A stretch of 64,000 nt of DNA from Mycobacteriales bacterium (GTDB taxonomy: Bacteria > Actinomycetota > Actinomycetes > DATLTS01). Numbering within the stretch: the stretch's first letter is position 1; each line of letters opens with the position of its first letter. Of the stretch, positions 52,681 to 64,000 are shown in pieces. Made by a program: the position numbers and the translations under genes. The stretch lies in NCBI GenBank assembly GCA_035533475.1, contig DATLTS010000066.1, positions 1 to 64,000 on the forward strand, given 5' to 3'. The notes under the pieces are model-generated. The model was not told the DNA's origin, did not search any database, and saw nothing but the letters and a program-made list of their open reading frames with translations.

Positions 52681-53606
52681 ACCGCCATCTGCTCTCCGCC
52701 GCGGACCTCAGCCGCGACGACGCCCTCCTCCTCCTCGACACCGCCGAGGAGCTCGCCCGGGTGGCTGACCGGCCGATCAAGAAGCTGCCCACCCTGCGCG
52801 GCCGGACCGTCGTCAACCTGTTCTTCGAGGACTCCACCCGGACCCGCACCAGCTTCGAGGTGGCCGCGAAGCGGCTGTCCGCGGATGTCATCAACTTCTC
52901 CGCGAAGGGGTCGAGCGTGTCCAAGGGCGAGTCGCTCAAGGACACGGCACTCACCCTCGAGGCGATGGGCGCCGACGCCGTCGTCGTCCGGCACTGGGCT
53001 TCCGGCGCGCCGCACCGGCTGGCGACCTGGATCCGCGGCTCGGTGATCAACGCCGGCGACGGGACCCACGAGCACCCCACCCAGGCCCTGCTCGACGCGT
53101 ACACCATGCGCAGCCGGCTCGGCCGGATCGCCGATCTGCGGGTCGCGATCGTCGGCGATGTCCTGCACTCGCGCGTCGCCCGCTCCAACACGTTGCTCCT
53201 CGACACCCTCGGTGCGCACGTCACCGTGGTCGCACCGCCCACGCTGTTCCCGATGGGGATCGAGCGGTGGCCGGTCGAGGTCTCCTACGATCTCGACGCC
53301 GTGCTGCCGAAAAGCGACGTCGTCATGATGCTGCGGGTGCAGCGCGAGCGGATGAACGCGGCGTTCTTTCCCAGCGCCCGCGAGTACTCCCGGCGCTACG
53401 GGCTCGACGCCCGCCGGATGGCCCTGCTGCCCGACGACTCGATCGTCATGCACCCGGGCCCGATGAACCGGGGCATGGAGATCGCCGCCGAAGTCGCCGA
53501 CTCGGTCCGCTCGACGATCGTCGAGCAGGTCGCCAACGGGGTCAGCGTCCGGATGGCGGCGCTCTACCTGCTGCTCGGCGGAGCGGTCGAAGGAACCGGC
53601 GGATGA
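52677..53606 (+). CDS. pyrB: Aspartate carbamoyltransferase catalytic chain
   Basis: A 309-residue enzyme: carbamoyl-phosphate site [20 protein letters not shown] and HPGPMNRG, with the mobile-loop region containing MLRVQRERM. It commits carbamoyl phosphate to pyrimidines. No regulatory PyrI chain is present. ATG overlaps pyrR (ATGA). Confidence 0.98.
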   Translation: MNRHLLSAADLSRDDALLLLDTAEELARVADRPIKKLPTLRGRTVVNLFFEDSTRTRTSFEVAAKRLSADVINFSAKGSSVSKGESLKDTALTLEAMGADAVVVRHWASGAPHRLATWIRGSVINAGDGTHEHPTQALLDAYTMRSRLGRIADLRVAIVGDVLHSRVARSNTLLLDTLGAHVTVVAPPTLFPMGIERWPVEVSYDLDAVLPKSDVVMMLRVQRERMNAAFFPSAREYSRRYGLDARRMALLPDDSIVMHPGPMNRGMEIAAEVADSVRSTIVEQVANGVSVRMAALYLLLGGAVEGTGG

Positions 53607-54892
53607 GCGGCTGGCTGTTGACCGGGGCAAAGATCGTGGGTGCCCCTCCCCAGGACATTTTCTTCAACGATGGCCTCATCCTCGACGTCGCCGAGCACCT
53701 GAGCGCCCCGGCGGGAGCGACCGTCCTGGACGCCGGCGGGCTCATCGCCCTACCCGGCCTCGTGGACCTGCACACCCACCTTCGCGAGCCCGGCCGGGAG
53801 GACGCCGAAACCGTCGAGTCCGGCACGTTGGCGGCGGCGCTCGGCGGTTACACCGCGGTGCACGCGATGGCGAACACCGACCCGGTGGCCGACGTCGCCG
53901 GGGTGGTCGAGCAGGTCTGGCGGCTCGGTCGGGAAGCCGGGCACGCCGACGTGCACCCGGTCGGCGCGGTCACGGTCGGCCTGGCCGGGGCCCGGCTCGC
54001 CGAGCTCGGCGCGATGGCCGATTCCGCGGCCCGGGTCCGGGTGTTCTCCGACGACGGGAACTGCGTGGCCGACCCGGTCCTCATGCGCCGGGCCCTGGAA
54101 TACGTCAAGGCCTTCGACGGGGTCATCGCGCAGCACGCTCAGGAGCCGCGGCTCACCGAGGGTGCGCAGATGAACGAGGGCGTGCGTTCCGGGGAGCTCG
54201 GCCTGACCGGTTGGCCGGCGGCCGCCGAGGAGGCGATCATCGCTCGGGACTGCGTGCTCGCCGGGCATGTCGGATCCCGGCTGCACGTCTGCCACGTGTC
54301 GACCGCCGGCTCGGTCGAGCTGATCCGGTGGGCCAAGGCCAAGGGTTGGCGGGTCACCGCGGAGGTGACGCCGCACCACCTGCTGCTGACCGAAGACCTC
54401 GTCGCCGGCTACGACCCGGTCTACAAGGTGAACCCCCCGCTGCGCACCGCCGAGGACGTCGAGGCGCTTCGGGCCGGCCTCGCCGACGGCACCATCGACG
54501 CGGTCGCCACCGACCACGCCCCGCACGCCCTGGAGGACAAGGAGACCGAGTGGGCGGCCGCCGCGTTCGGCATGCTCGGCCTCGAGACCGCGCTCGGCGT
54601 CGTCGTCGAGGCGATGGTGGAGACCGGGCGCCTCGACTGGGCCGGGCTCGCCGACCGGATGTCCACCAGGCCGGCACGGATCGGCGGGCTGTCCGGTCAG
54701 GGCGGTCGGATCACGCCGGGGGGGAAGGCCAACCTCACCCTCGTCGACCCCGCCGCCCGATGGCGGGTGGAGGCGTCCCAGCTGGCGTCGAAGAGCCGCA
54801 ACACCCCGTTCGCGGGACTGGTGCTGCCGGCCCGGGTGGTCGCCACGTTCCTCGCCGGCCGGCCGACCGTGCTGGAAGGCAAGCCCACGTGA
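53603..54892 (+). CDS. pyrC: Dihydroorotase (class I)
   Basis: A 429-residue amidohydrolase: zinc ligands in [37 protein letters not shown] and ATDHAPHA. It closes the dihydroorotate ring. Coupled to pyrB and carA by overlaps. The small membrane protein found between pyrC and carA in mycobacteria is absent. Confidence 0.97.
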   Translation: MSGWLLTGAKIVGAPPQDIFFNDGLILDVAEHLSAPAGATVLDAGGLIALPGLVDLHTHLREPGREDAETVESGTLAAALGGYTAVHAMANTDPVADVAGVVEQVWRLGREAGHADVHPVGAVTVGLAGARLAELGAMADSAARVRVFSDDGNCVADPVLMRRALEYVKAFDGVIAQHAQEPRLTEGAQMNEGVRSGELGLTGWPAAAEEAIIARDCVLAGHVGSRLHVCHVSTAGSVELIRWAKAKGWRVTAEVTPHHLLLTEDLVAGYDPVYKVNPPLRTAEDVEALRAGLADGTIDAVATDHAPHALEDKETEWAAAAFGMLGLETALGVVVEAMVETGRLDWAGLADRMSTRPARIGGLSGQGGRITPGGKANLTLVDPAARWRVEASQLASKSRNTPFAGLVLPARVVATFLAGRPTVLEGKPT

Positions 54893-55994
54893 GCGGCGCG
54901 ATGCTGGTCCTCGAAGATGGCCGCGTCTTCACCGGTTCGGCGTACGGCGCGCCCGGCGAGGCCCTCGGCGAGGCGGTGTTCAACACCGGCATGACCGGCT
55001 ACCAGGAGACCCTCACCGACCCGTCCTACCACCGGCAGGTGGTCGTCATGACCGCCCCGCAGATCGGCAACACCGGGGTCAACGACGCCGACCCGGAGTC
55101 CGACCGGATCTGGGTGGCCGGGTACGCCGTCCGCGACCCGGCCCGGATCCCGAGCAACCACCGCGCCCGCGGCGGCCTCGCCGACGCTCTGGTCGCCCAG
55201 GGGGTGGTCGGCATCGCCGGGATCGACACCCGGGCGCTGACCCGCCATCTGCGGGAGCGCGGCGCGATGCGGGTCGGCGTCTCCAGTGTCGAGTCCGACC
55301 CGGCGGCGCTGCTGACCCGGGTCACCGCGAGCCCGGGAATGGTCGGCGCGGACCTTGCCCGGGAGGTGAGCACCGCCGAGCCCTACGTGGTCCCCGCGGC
55401 CGGTGAGGTGCGCTACCGGGTCGCCGCGCTGGACCTCGGGATCAAACGCTCGACGCCGGCCTACCTCGCCGAGCGGGGGGTCGAGACCCGTGTGCTGCCG
55501 GCGACGAGCACCGCCGCCGACCTGCTCGCTCACGAGCCGGACGGGGTGTTCTTCTCCAACGGGCCGGGTGATCCGGCCACCGCCGACTACGCGGTCGCGG
55601 CGATCCGCGGGGTGCTGGCCGCGGGGGTGCCGGTGTTTGGGATCTGCTTCGGCCACCAGGTGCTCGGCCGGGCCCTCGGGTTCGGCACCTACAAGTTGCG
55701 CTACGGCCACCGCGGGGTCAACCAGCCGGTCCAGGATCGGCGGACCGGCCGGGTGGCGATCACCAGCCACAACCACGGGTTCGCGGTCGACGCGCCGACC
55801 GGCGCGCCGGTGGACACCGAGTTCGGTCGGGTCGAGGTCAGCCACGTCAACCTCAACGACGGGGTGGTCGAAGGGCTGCGCTGCCTCGACCGCCCGGCCT
55901 TCTCGGTGCAGTACCACCCCGAGGCCGCACCGGGCCCGCACGACGCCACCGGCCTGTTCGCCGAGTTCACCCGGCTGATGGACGGGGGGCGCTG

Positions 55995-55995
<1 letters not shown>
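54889..55995 (+). CDS. carA: Carbamoyl-phosphate synthase small (glutaminase) subunit
   Basis: A 368-residue protein with an N-terminal CPSase small-chain domain ([14 protein letters not shown]) and a class I glutaminase. The catalytic Cys lies in [10 protein letters not shown] and the His-Glu pair in QYHPEA. It feeds ammonia from glutamine to CarB. The GTG at 54889 overlaps pyrC; an ATG five codons later is the alternative. Confidence 0.97.
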
Positions 55996-59260
<3,265 letters not shown>

Positions 59261-59264
<4 letters not shown>

Positions 59265-60142
59265 GCCCGGTCCAGGTCCGCGGGGAGGTTCTGACCGTCA
59301 AGCAGATGGGCGCCTACCACGCCATGACCGTGGTGGCGTCCGGGATCGCCGAGCACACCCGGCCCGGCCAGTTCGTCGCGGTCGCGGTCGGTGGTGAGGG
59401 CTCGGCGATGCTCTGCCGGCGGGCGTTCTCGGTGTACCAGGTCCGCGAGCGCGGGGTGTACGGCGGGACCGTCGAGTTCGTCTTCGCGGTGACCGGGCAG
59501 GGCACGGCCTGGCTGGCCCGGCAGCGACCGCACGACCCGATCGACGTCGTGGGCCCGCTGGGCCGCCCGTTCGGCCTTCCGCGCAGCCCGGCGAACTGCC
59601 TGCTGGTCGGGGGCGGGTACGGCTCCGCGCCGCTCTTCCCGCTCGCCGAGGCGCTGCGCGGCCGCGGCTGCCGGGTCGACGTCGTGCTGGGCGCGGCGAC
59701 GGCGGATCGCCTGTTCGGTGCCCTGGACGCGAAGCGGATGGCCGCGAGCGTCGTGTTCACCACCGAGGACGGGTCCTACGGGGAGGCCGGGCGGGTTTCC
59801 GACGTGCTGGCCGACATCATCGACCGGACCCGGACCGAGGTTGTCTACGCCTGCGGCCCGATGCCGATGCTCGAAGCGGTCACCCGGATCGCGGCGGAGG
59901 CCGACGGGGGTGTCGGGATCCCGGTCCAGGTCGCGGTCGAGGAGTCGATGGCCTGCGGGATCGGGGTGTGCATGACCTGCGTGCTCCCGGTCGTCGGGGA
60001 CGACGGGGTCACCCGGATGGTGCGCTCCTGCGTGGAGGGCCCGGTGTTCCGCGGCGAGCGCGTACGTTGGCCGGATCTCGGCAGCGTCCCGGGCGACGCG
60101 CTCGGGGCCCTCGCCGGCGCGGAAGGGGGCCGGGACCGGTGA
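59261..60142 (+). CDS. pyrK: Dihydroorotate dehydrogenase electron-transfer subunit PyrK
   Basis: A 293-residue FAD/NAD protein. It has the FAD region RRAFSVYQV, the nucleotide-binding [16 protein letters not shown] and [12 protein letters not shown], and a C-terminal [2Fe-2S] cluster with Cys in [13 protein letters not shown] and RSCVEGP. Together with PyrD it forms an NAD-dependent class 1B dihydroorotate dehydrogenase. ATG overlaps carB (ATGA). Confidence 0.93.
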
Positions 60143-61212
60143 GCGACGGGGTGATCGTCACCGGCCGGCCGGGCCCCGACCGCCCCCCGGTCGACGTGGA
60201 CCTGCGGACCGTGCTCGGCGGGGTGGAGTTCCCGAACCCGGTGTTCACCGCCTCGGGTTGCGCCGCCGCCGGTCAGGAGCTCGGCCAGTTCTTCGACGTG
60301 GCAGTCCTGGGCGGGATCGTCACCAAGTCCATCATGCTCGGTCCGCGCAGCGGCCGCCCGACGCCGCGGATGGCGGAAACCCCGAGCGGCCTGCTGAACT
60401 CGATCGGCCTCCAGGGGCCGGGGATCGACGCGTTCCTCGACAAGGACCTGCCCTGGCTCGTCGAACACGGTGCCCGCGCCGTCGTGTCGATCGCCGGCGG
60501 CAGCGTCGACGAGTACACCAAGCTCGCCGCCCGGCTGCGCGGCAGCCCGGTCAGCCTGCTCGAGGTGAACATCTCGTGCCCCAACGTCGACGACCGGGGG
60601 CAGGTGTTCGCCTGCGACCCGCGAGCCGCCGCGGAGGTCATCGCCGCGGTGCGGCGCACCACGAACAGCGCCGTCCCGGTCTTCGCCAAGCTCTCCCCGG
60701 ACGTGACCGACATCGTCGCGGTCGCCCGGTCCTGCGTGCAGGCCGGCGCCGACGGCCTGTCGATGATCAACACCATGCTCGGCATGGCGATCGACACGAC
60801 CCGGATGCGCCCGGTCCTCGCCGGGGTGACCGGTGGCCTGTCCGGTCCGGCGATCCGCCCGGTCGCGGTCCGCTGCGTCTGGCAGGTGCACGCGGCGCTG
60901 CCGCAGGTCCCGATCCTCGGGATGGGGGGCATCCGGACCGGCCACGACGCGCTGGAGTTCCTGCTCGCCGGTGCCTCCGCGGTCAGCGTCGGCACGGTGG
61001 TCTTCCACGACCCGCGGGCACCCGTCCGGGTCCTCGGCGAGCTGAGTCGGCTGCTCGCCGACCGCGGCGTCGCGCGGGTGTCCGACGTCGTTGGCCTGGC
61101 CCATCACCCACCCGAGCCCTCGATCCCCGCGGCCGCGGACCCACCCGGGGACGCCGAGGAGCTACCCGAGCCGCCGGCCCGCCGACCGGTCAGCTTCGAG
61201 GACGTCCGGTGA
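60139..61212 (+). CDS. pyrD: Dihydroorotate dehydrogenase, class 1B catalytic subunit
   Basis: A 357-residue FMN protein: FTASGCAAAGQE, KSIMLGPRSGRPTPRMAE, NSIGLQGPG and the catalytic Cys in EVNISCPNV, which marks class 1 rather than the Ser-based, quinone-linked class 2. A disordered Pro/Glu-rich tail of about 35 residues ends the protein. Adjacent pyrK confirms class 1B. Confidence 0.95.
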   Translation: MSDGVIVTGRPGPDRPPVDVDLRTVLGGVEFPNPVFTASGCAAAGQELGQFFDVAVLGGIVTKSIMLGPRSGRPTPRMAETPSGLLNSIGLQGPGIDAFLDKDLPWLVEHGARAVVSIAGGSVDEYTKLAARLRGSPVSLLEVNISCPNVDDRGQVFACDPRAAAEVIAAVRRTTNSAVPVFAKLSPDVTDIVAVARSCVQAGADGLSMINTMLGMAIDTTRMRPVLAGVTGGLSGPAIRPVAVRCVWQVHAALPQVPILGMGGIRTGHDALEFLLAGASAVSVGTVVFHDPRAPVRVLGELSRLLADRGVARVSDVVGLAHHPPEPSIPAAADPPGDAEELPEPPARRPVSFEDVR

Positions 61213-61904
61213 ACGAACGGGCCCCGATCGCGGTCGCCCTCGACGCTCCCGACATCGTGACGGCGGCCGCCTGGGCGGCCGCCGTCACCCCCTACGTCTC
61301 AACGGTCAAGGTCGGGCTGGGCCTGTTCTGCCGGTCCGGCCCCGGGATCGTCGAAGCGGTCCGCGGGGCCAGCGGGGTGGATCTTTTTCTCGACCTCAAG
61401 CTGCACGACATCCCGGCCCAGGTCGCCCTTGCGGCGAGGTCCGTTGCCAGGTTGAAGCCGCGCTACCTGACCGCGCACGCGCTCGGCGGCGCGGCGATGG
61501 TGCGGGCGGCGGTCGAGGCCGCCCCGGAGGTCGCCATCGCGGGGGTCACCGTGCTCACCTCCCTCGACGCCGGGGACCTGGCCGCCGTCGGCGTGTCCGG
61601 ACCACCTGCGGATGCGGTGCGCCGGCTGGCGGTTCTCGCGGTGGGGGCCGGTGCGCGGGCGCTGGTCTGCTCCCCGCAGGAGGTTGCGCTGGTCCGGGCC
61701 GAGGTCGGCCCGGACGTCACGCTGATCACGCCGGGCGTCCGGCCGGCGGGCGACGACGCGCAGGACCAGGCCCGGGTCGCCACCCCGGAGCGCGCGCTCG
61801 CCGACGGCGCCGACCTGCTGGTCATCGGCCGGCCGATCACCGGCGCCGCCGACCCAGGTGCGGTCGCCGCCCGGCTGGCTGCGGCGATCGGCCGAGCCGG
61901 CTAG
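61209..61904 (+). CDS. pyrF: Orotidine-5'-phosphate decarboxylase
   Basis: A 231-residue TIM-barrel enzyme. The catalytic DLKLHDIP motif (near residue 61) is that of group I PyrF, and the LITPGVRPAGDDAQDQARV segment binds phosphate. Many mycobacterial and other actinobacterial PyrF proteins are longer group II enzymes. It is the last gene of the pyr operon; a hairpin overlaps its stop. Confidence 0.96.
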   Translation: MNERAPIAVALDAPDIVTAAAWAAAVTPYVSTVKVGLGLFCRSGPGIVEAVRGASGVDLFLDLKLHDIPAQVALAARSVARLKPRYLTAHALGGAAMVRAAVEAAPEVAIAGVTVLTSLDAGDLAAVGVSGPPADAVRRLAVLAVGAGARALVCSPQEVALVRAEVGPDVTLITPGVRPAGDDAQDQARVATPERALADGADLLVIGRPITGAADPGAVAARLAAAIGRAG

Positions 61905-61929
61905 CCAGAACGGCCCAGGCCGTCCTGGC
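61904..61929 (+). terminator. Terminator of the pyr operon
   Basis: An 11-bp stem with one A-C mismatch (GCCAG.ACGGCC with GGCCGT.CTGGC) and a two-base minimal loop begins at the last base of pyrF. Confidence 0.6.
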
Positions 61930-62030
61930 CAGTTCGGGTCGTCTCTTGGCCATTTATGCCCCGAACCCGATCTAGACCGGCCGCTTCGGGTCATGCTGGC
62001 GACGCCCACCACCCCGAAGGCGAGGCAAAG

Positions 62031-64000
62031 ATGGCTGGTCCCAACGGGGGCCGCCTGGTCGTCCTCCTCGTAGAGGACGACCCCGACCATGCCTTCATCC
62101 TGACCCGTGGGCTCGCCGGTCTCGACGCCCCGCAGGTCCACGTGGAGCATGTCGGCTCGGCCGCCGCGGCGGTCGAGGCGCTGGCCGCCGGGAGTCCGAT
62201 CGACTGCGTGCTCTGCGACCTCACCCTGCCCGATGCCCGCGGGCTCGAGGCCCTCGAGATGGTGCGCCGCGCGGCCGGCGACGTCCCGATCGTCGTCCTC
62301 ACCGGAAACGACAGCGACGCGCTCGGGGTGACGGCGCTACAGACCGGGGCGCAGGACTACCTGGTCAAAGGCCGCGTCGACCCGGCGCTGATCGCCCGTT
62401 CGCTGCGCTTCGCCATCGAGCGCAGCGCCCGGGCCCGGGCCGAGCGTTCCCAGGTCGCCATCGCCGATCGCCTCCGCCTCGTCCTCGAGGCGATCGCCGA
62501 GGGGATCTGCTGGCTCGACCGCGACGGCCGGTGCACCTACCTCAACCCGGGGGCCGCGGAGATCATCGGATACCGGGCGGGGGACGTGGCGGGCGCCCGG
62601 TGGCACGACCTGGTCGGCTGTCGCGGACCCGACGACGAGTGCGGCCTGGAGGCGGCTCTGTCCAGCGCCGAGCCGGTCGACCTGGGGGACCAGATCCTCA
62701 CCCGGGCCGACGGCTCGGCGATCGTGGTCGAGGCGCGGGTCCGGCCGATCTTCGACGACGACGAGGCAGCCGTCGCCGGGGTGGTGGTCACCTTCACCGA
62801 CGTGACGGCCGCCCGGCGCGCGCAGACTGCGCTGGTCAACCGTGAGGCGCAGCTCGCGGAAGCCCAGCGGGTCGCCCGGCTCGGCAGCTTCGAACACGAC
62901 CTGGTCACCGGGCGCGTCGACTCCTCGCCCGAGCTGGGCCGCCTGCTCGGCATCCCCCCCGAGCAGATGCCGCACACCGACGCCCTGTTCGCCGCATACG
63001 TGACCCGGGTGCCGCCCAGCGAGCGGCCGGCGGTCACCGAGCTGCTGCGCCGGGCGGCGACCGCCGGGATCCCGGTGAGCTTCCAGCACCGCCTGAACCA
63101 TCCGGACGGCACGCAACGCTGGCTGGACTGCCGGATCGAGGTCCGCAACCGGGGCTCGAACGGGCACCCGACGAAGGTGGTCGGGGCGGTTCAGGACGTG
63201 ACCGACCAGAAGCTCGCCGAGGACGCCGTCGCGCATGCCGCCGTGCACGACGCCCTCACCGGCCTGGCGAACCGGGTGCTGCTCGCCGACCGGCTGGAAC
63301 GGGCCCTGCTGGTGGCCCGGCGCCGCGCCGGCTTCGTCGGCGTGATCTTCCTGGACCTCGACCGGTTCAAGCTGCTCAACGACAGCCTGAGCCATCGGGT
63401 GGGCGATCAGCTGCTGGTGCAGGTCGCCGGCGCGTTGAGCGAGGCGATCCGCCTCCCGGACACGCTGGCGCGTTTCGGCGGGGACGAGTTCGTGGTGCTG
63501 TGCGAGGACCTGCGCGACGAGCGCGCGGTGCTCGACGTGGCGGAGCGGCTCGCCGCCGCGCTGACCCGGCCGTTCAACGTCGGCGACCGCGAGGTCCGGG
63601 TGACCGCCAGCATGGGCATCGCGCTGGCCGGGCCCGGCACCATCGGCGACACCGAGGGCTTGCTGCGCGACGCCGACGCGGCGATGTACCGGGCGAAGGA
63701 GGCCGGTCGCGGTCGCTACGAGGTCTTCGACGCCCGGATGCGGGCCGCCGTGCGCAGCCGGATGGACACCGAGCAGGCGCTGCGGTCCGCGCTCGACCGG
63801 GATGAGATCACCGTCTTCTATCAGCCGATCGTCGACCTGATGACCCAGAGCGTGGTCGCCGTCGAGGCGCTGGCCCGCTGGTCGCACCCGCAGCACGGGA
63901 TCAGGGATCCGGCCAGCTTCATCCCGATCGCCGAGGAAACCGGCATGATCGAGGAGCTCGGCCGCCGGGTCCTCGACCTGTCGTGTCGCACCGTCGTGGA
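62031..64000 (+). CDS. REC-PAS-PAS-GGDEF-EAL c-di-GMP enzyme (cut by window end)
   Basis: Open from ATG 62031 to the edge (656 codons) with no stop. A receiver domain (VEDD at residues 14-17, phospho-acceptor Asp63, YLVKG near 117) is followed by two PAS domains (about 145-260 and 275-395). The GGDEF domain has the intact active site RFGGDEF (483-487) and an inhibitory RxxD site five residues before it. An EAL domain then begins (FYQPIV, EAL at 612-614). Both c-di-GMP synthesis and breakdown are possible. The ATG was chosen for AAAG and the receiver-domain start. Confidence 0.93.
   Translation, partial: MAGPNGGRLVVLLVEDDPDHAFILTRGLAGLDAPQVHVEHVGSAAAAVEALAAGSPIDCVLCDLTLPDARGLEALEMVRRAAGDVPIVVLTGNDSDALGVTALQTGAQDYLVKGRVDPALIARSLRFAIERSARARAERSQVAIADRLRLVLEAIAEGICWLDRDGRCTYLNPGAAEIIGYRAGDVAGARWHDLVGCRGPDDECGLEAALSSAEPVDLGDQILTRADGSAIVVEARVRPIFDDDEAAVAGVVVTFTDVTAARRAQTALVNREAQLAEAQRVARLGSFEHDLVTGRVDSSPELGRLLGIPPEQMPHTDALFAAYVTRVPPSERPAVTELLRRAATAGIPVSFQHRLNHPDGTQRWLDCRIEVRNRGSNGHPTKVVGAVQDVTDQKLAEDAVAHAAVHDALTGLANRVLLADRLERALLVARRRAGFVGVIFLDLDRFKLLNDSLSHRVGDQLLVQVAGALSEAIRLPDTLARFGGDEFVVLCEDLRDERAVLDVAERLAAALTRPFNVGDREVRVTASMGIALAGPGTIGDTEGLLRDADAAMYRAKEAGRGRYEVFDARMRAAVRSRMDTEQALRSALDRDEITVFYQPIVDLMTQSVVAVEALARWSHPQHGIRDPASFIPIAEETGMIEELGRRVLDLSCRTVV

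Noticed and set aside
61940-61985. A sixth sigma-28-like site before the GGDEF-EAL gene (ACCCGATC near 61966)
   Set aside because: The sequence 16 bases upstream does not resemble TAAA, and the -10 lacks the GCCGAT core.

Overview
The window is high-GC, tightly packed DNA from an actinobacterium. The evidence is a BldD-type regulator, frequent GTG and TTG starts with ATGA or GTGA overlaps, several apparently leaderless genes, and conserved gene orders (hisS-aspS-rarA-alaS-ruvX-mltG-aroE; aroCKBQ-efp-nusB-bldD; pyrRBC-carAB-pyrKDF). A non-mycobacterial lineage close to Frankiales, Sporichthyales or Micromonosporales is plausible, but the sequence alone does not fix it. No rRNA, tRNA, CRISPR array or insertion sequence was found.

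Layout: 0.1-3.1 kb holds minus-strand genes: a small membrane protein pair, a degenerate M23 endopeptidase-like protein behind a clear c-di-AMP (ydaO) riboswitch, and a membrane-anchored cyclophilin. 3.2-6.9 kb: MBL hydrolase, hisS, aspS. 6.9-7.1 kb: two tandem G-rich plus palindrome elements between convergent genes. 7.2-9.1 kb: PAP2 protein, a 14-bp minisatellite and a COG4280 membrane protein pair. 9.2-16.2 kb: rarA, DUF948, alaS, ruvX, mltG, aroE. 16.3-19.8 kb is an accessory patch: a toxin-antitoxin locus whose toxin has a nonsense codon, a small arsenic cassette (arsR, divergent arsI-aquaporin) and a CPBP protease.

19.9-46.9 kb is a surface-structure region. It starts with a Roadblock protein, a DUF4388 protein and an MglA/CvnD-like GTPase. 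A glycan cluster follows: phosphoglycosyltransferase, two GT2 enzymes, flippase, methyltransferase, an unusual sugar-transferase-like/GT4 fusion and a Wzy_C ligase. Its middle part (24.1-28.6 kb) is visibly lower in GC. A complete type IV pilus (T4P) locus ends the region: pilB, pilT, pilC, pilA, four minor-pilin-like genes, pilD, pilM, pilN, pilO and a PilP-like gene. 47.0-51.7 kb carries aroCKBQ-efp-nusB with convergent bldD. 52.0-61.9 kb is the pyrimidine operon behind a PyrR-binding loop. The window ends inside a REC-PAS-PAS-GGDEF-EAL gene.

The most striking feature is regulatory. Five sites with the same architecture (TNAA or TAAA, exactly 16 bases, then NCCGATNN) resemble promoters of the FliA/WhiG (sigma-28) family. 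They precede the Roadblock gene, pilB, pilT, pilA and pilM. At pilA the promoter is followed by a c-di-GMP-I (GEMM) riboswitch. PilB carries two N-terminal repeats like the c-di-GMP-binding MshEN motif, BldD keeps its c-di-GMP motif, and a GGDEF/EAL enzyme lies at the window end. Together these suggest a c-di-GMP-gated pilus regulon linked to a polarity-type GTPase module and a glycan cluster.
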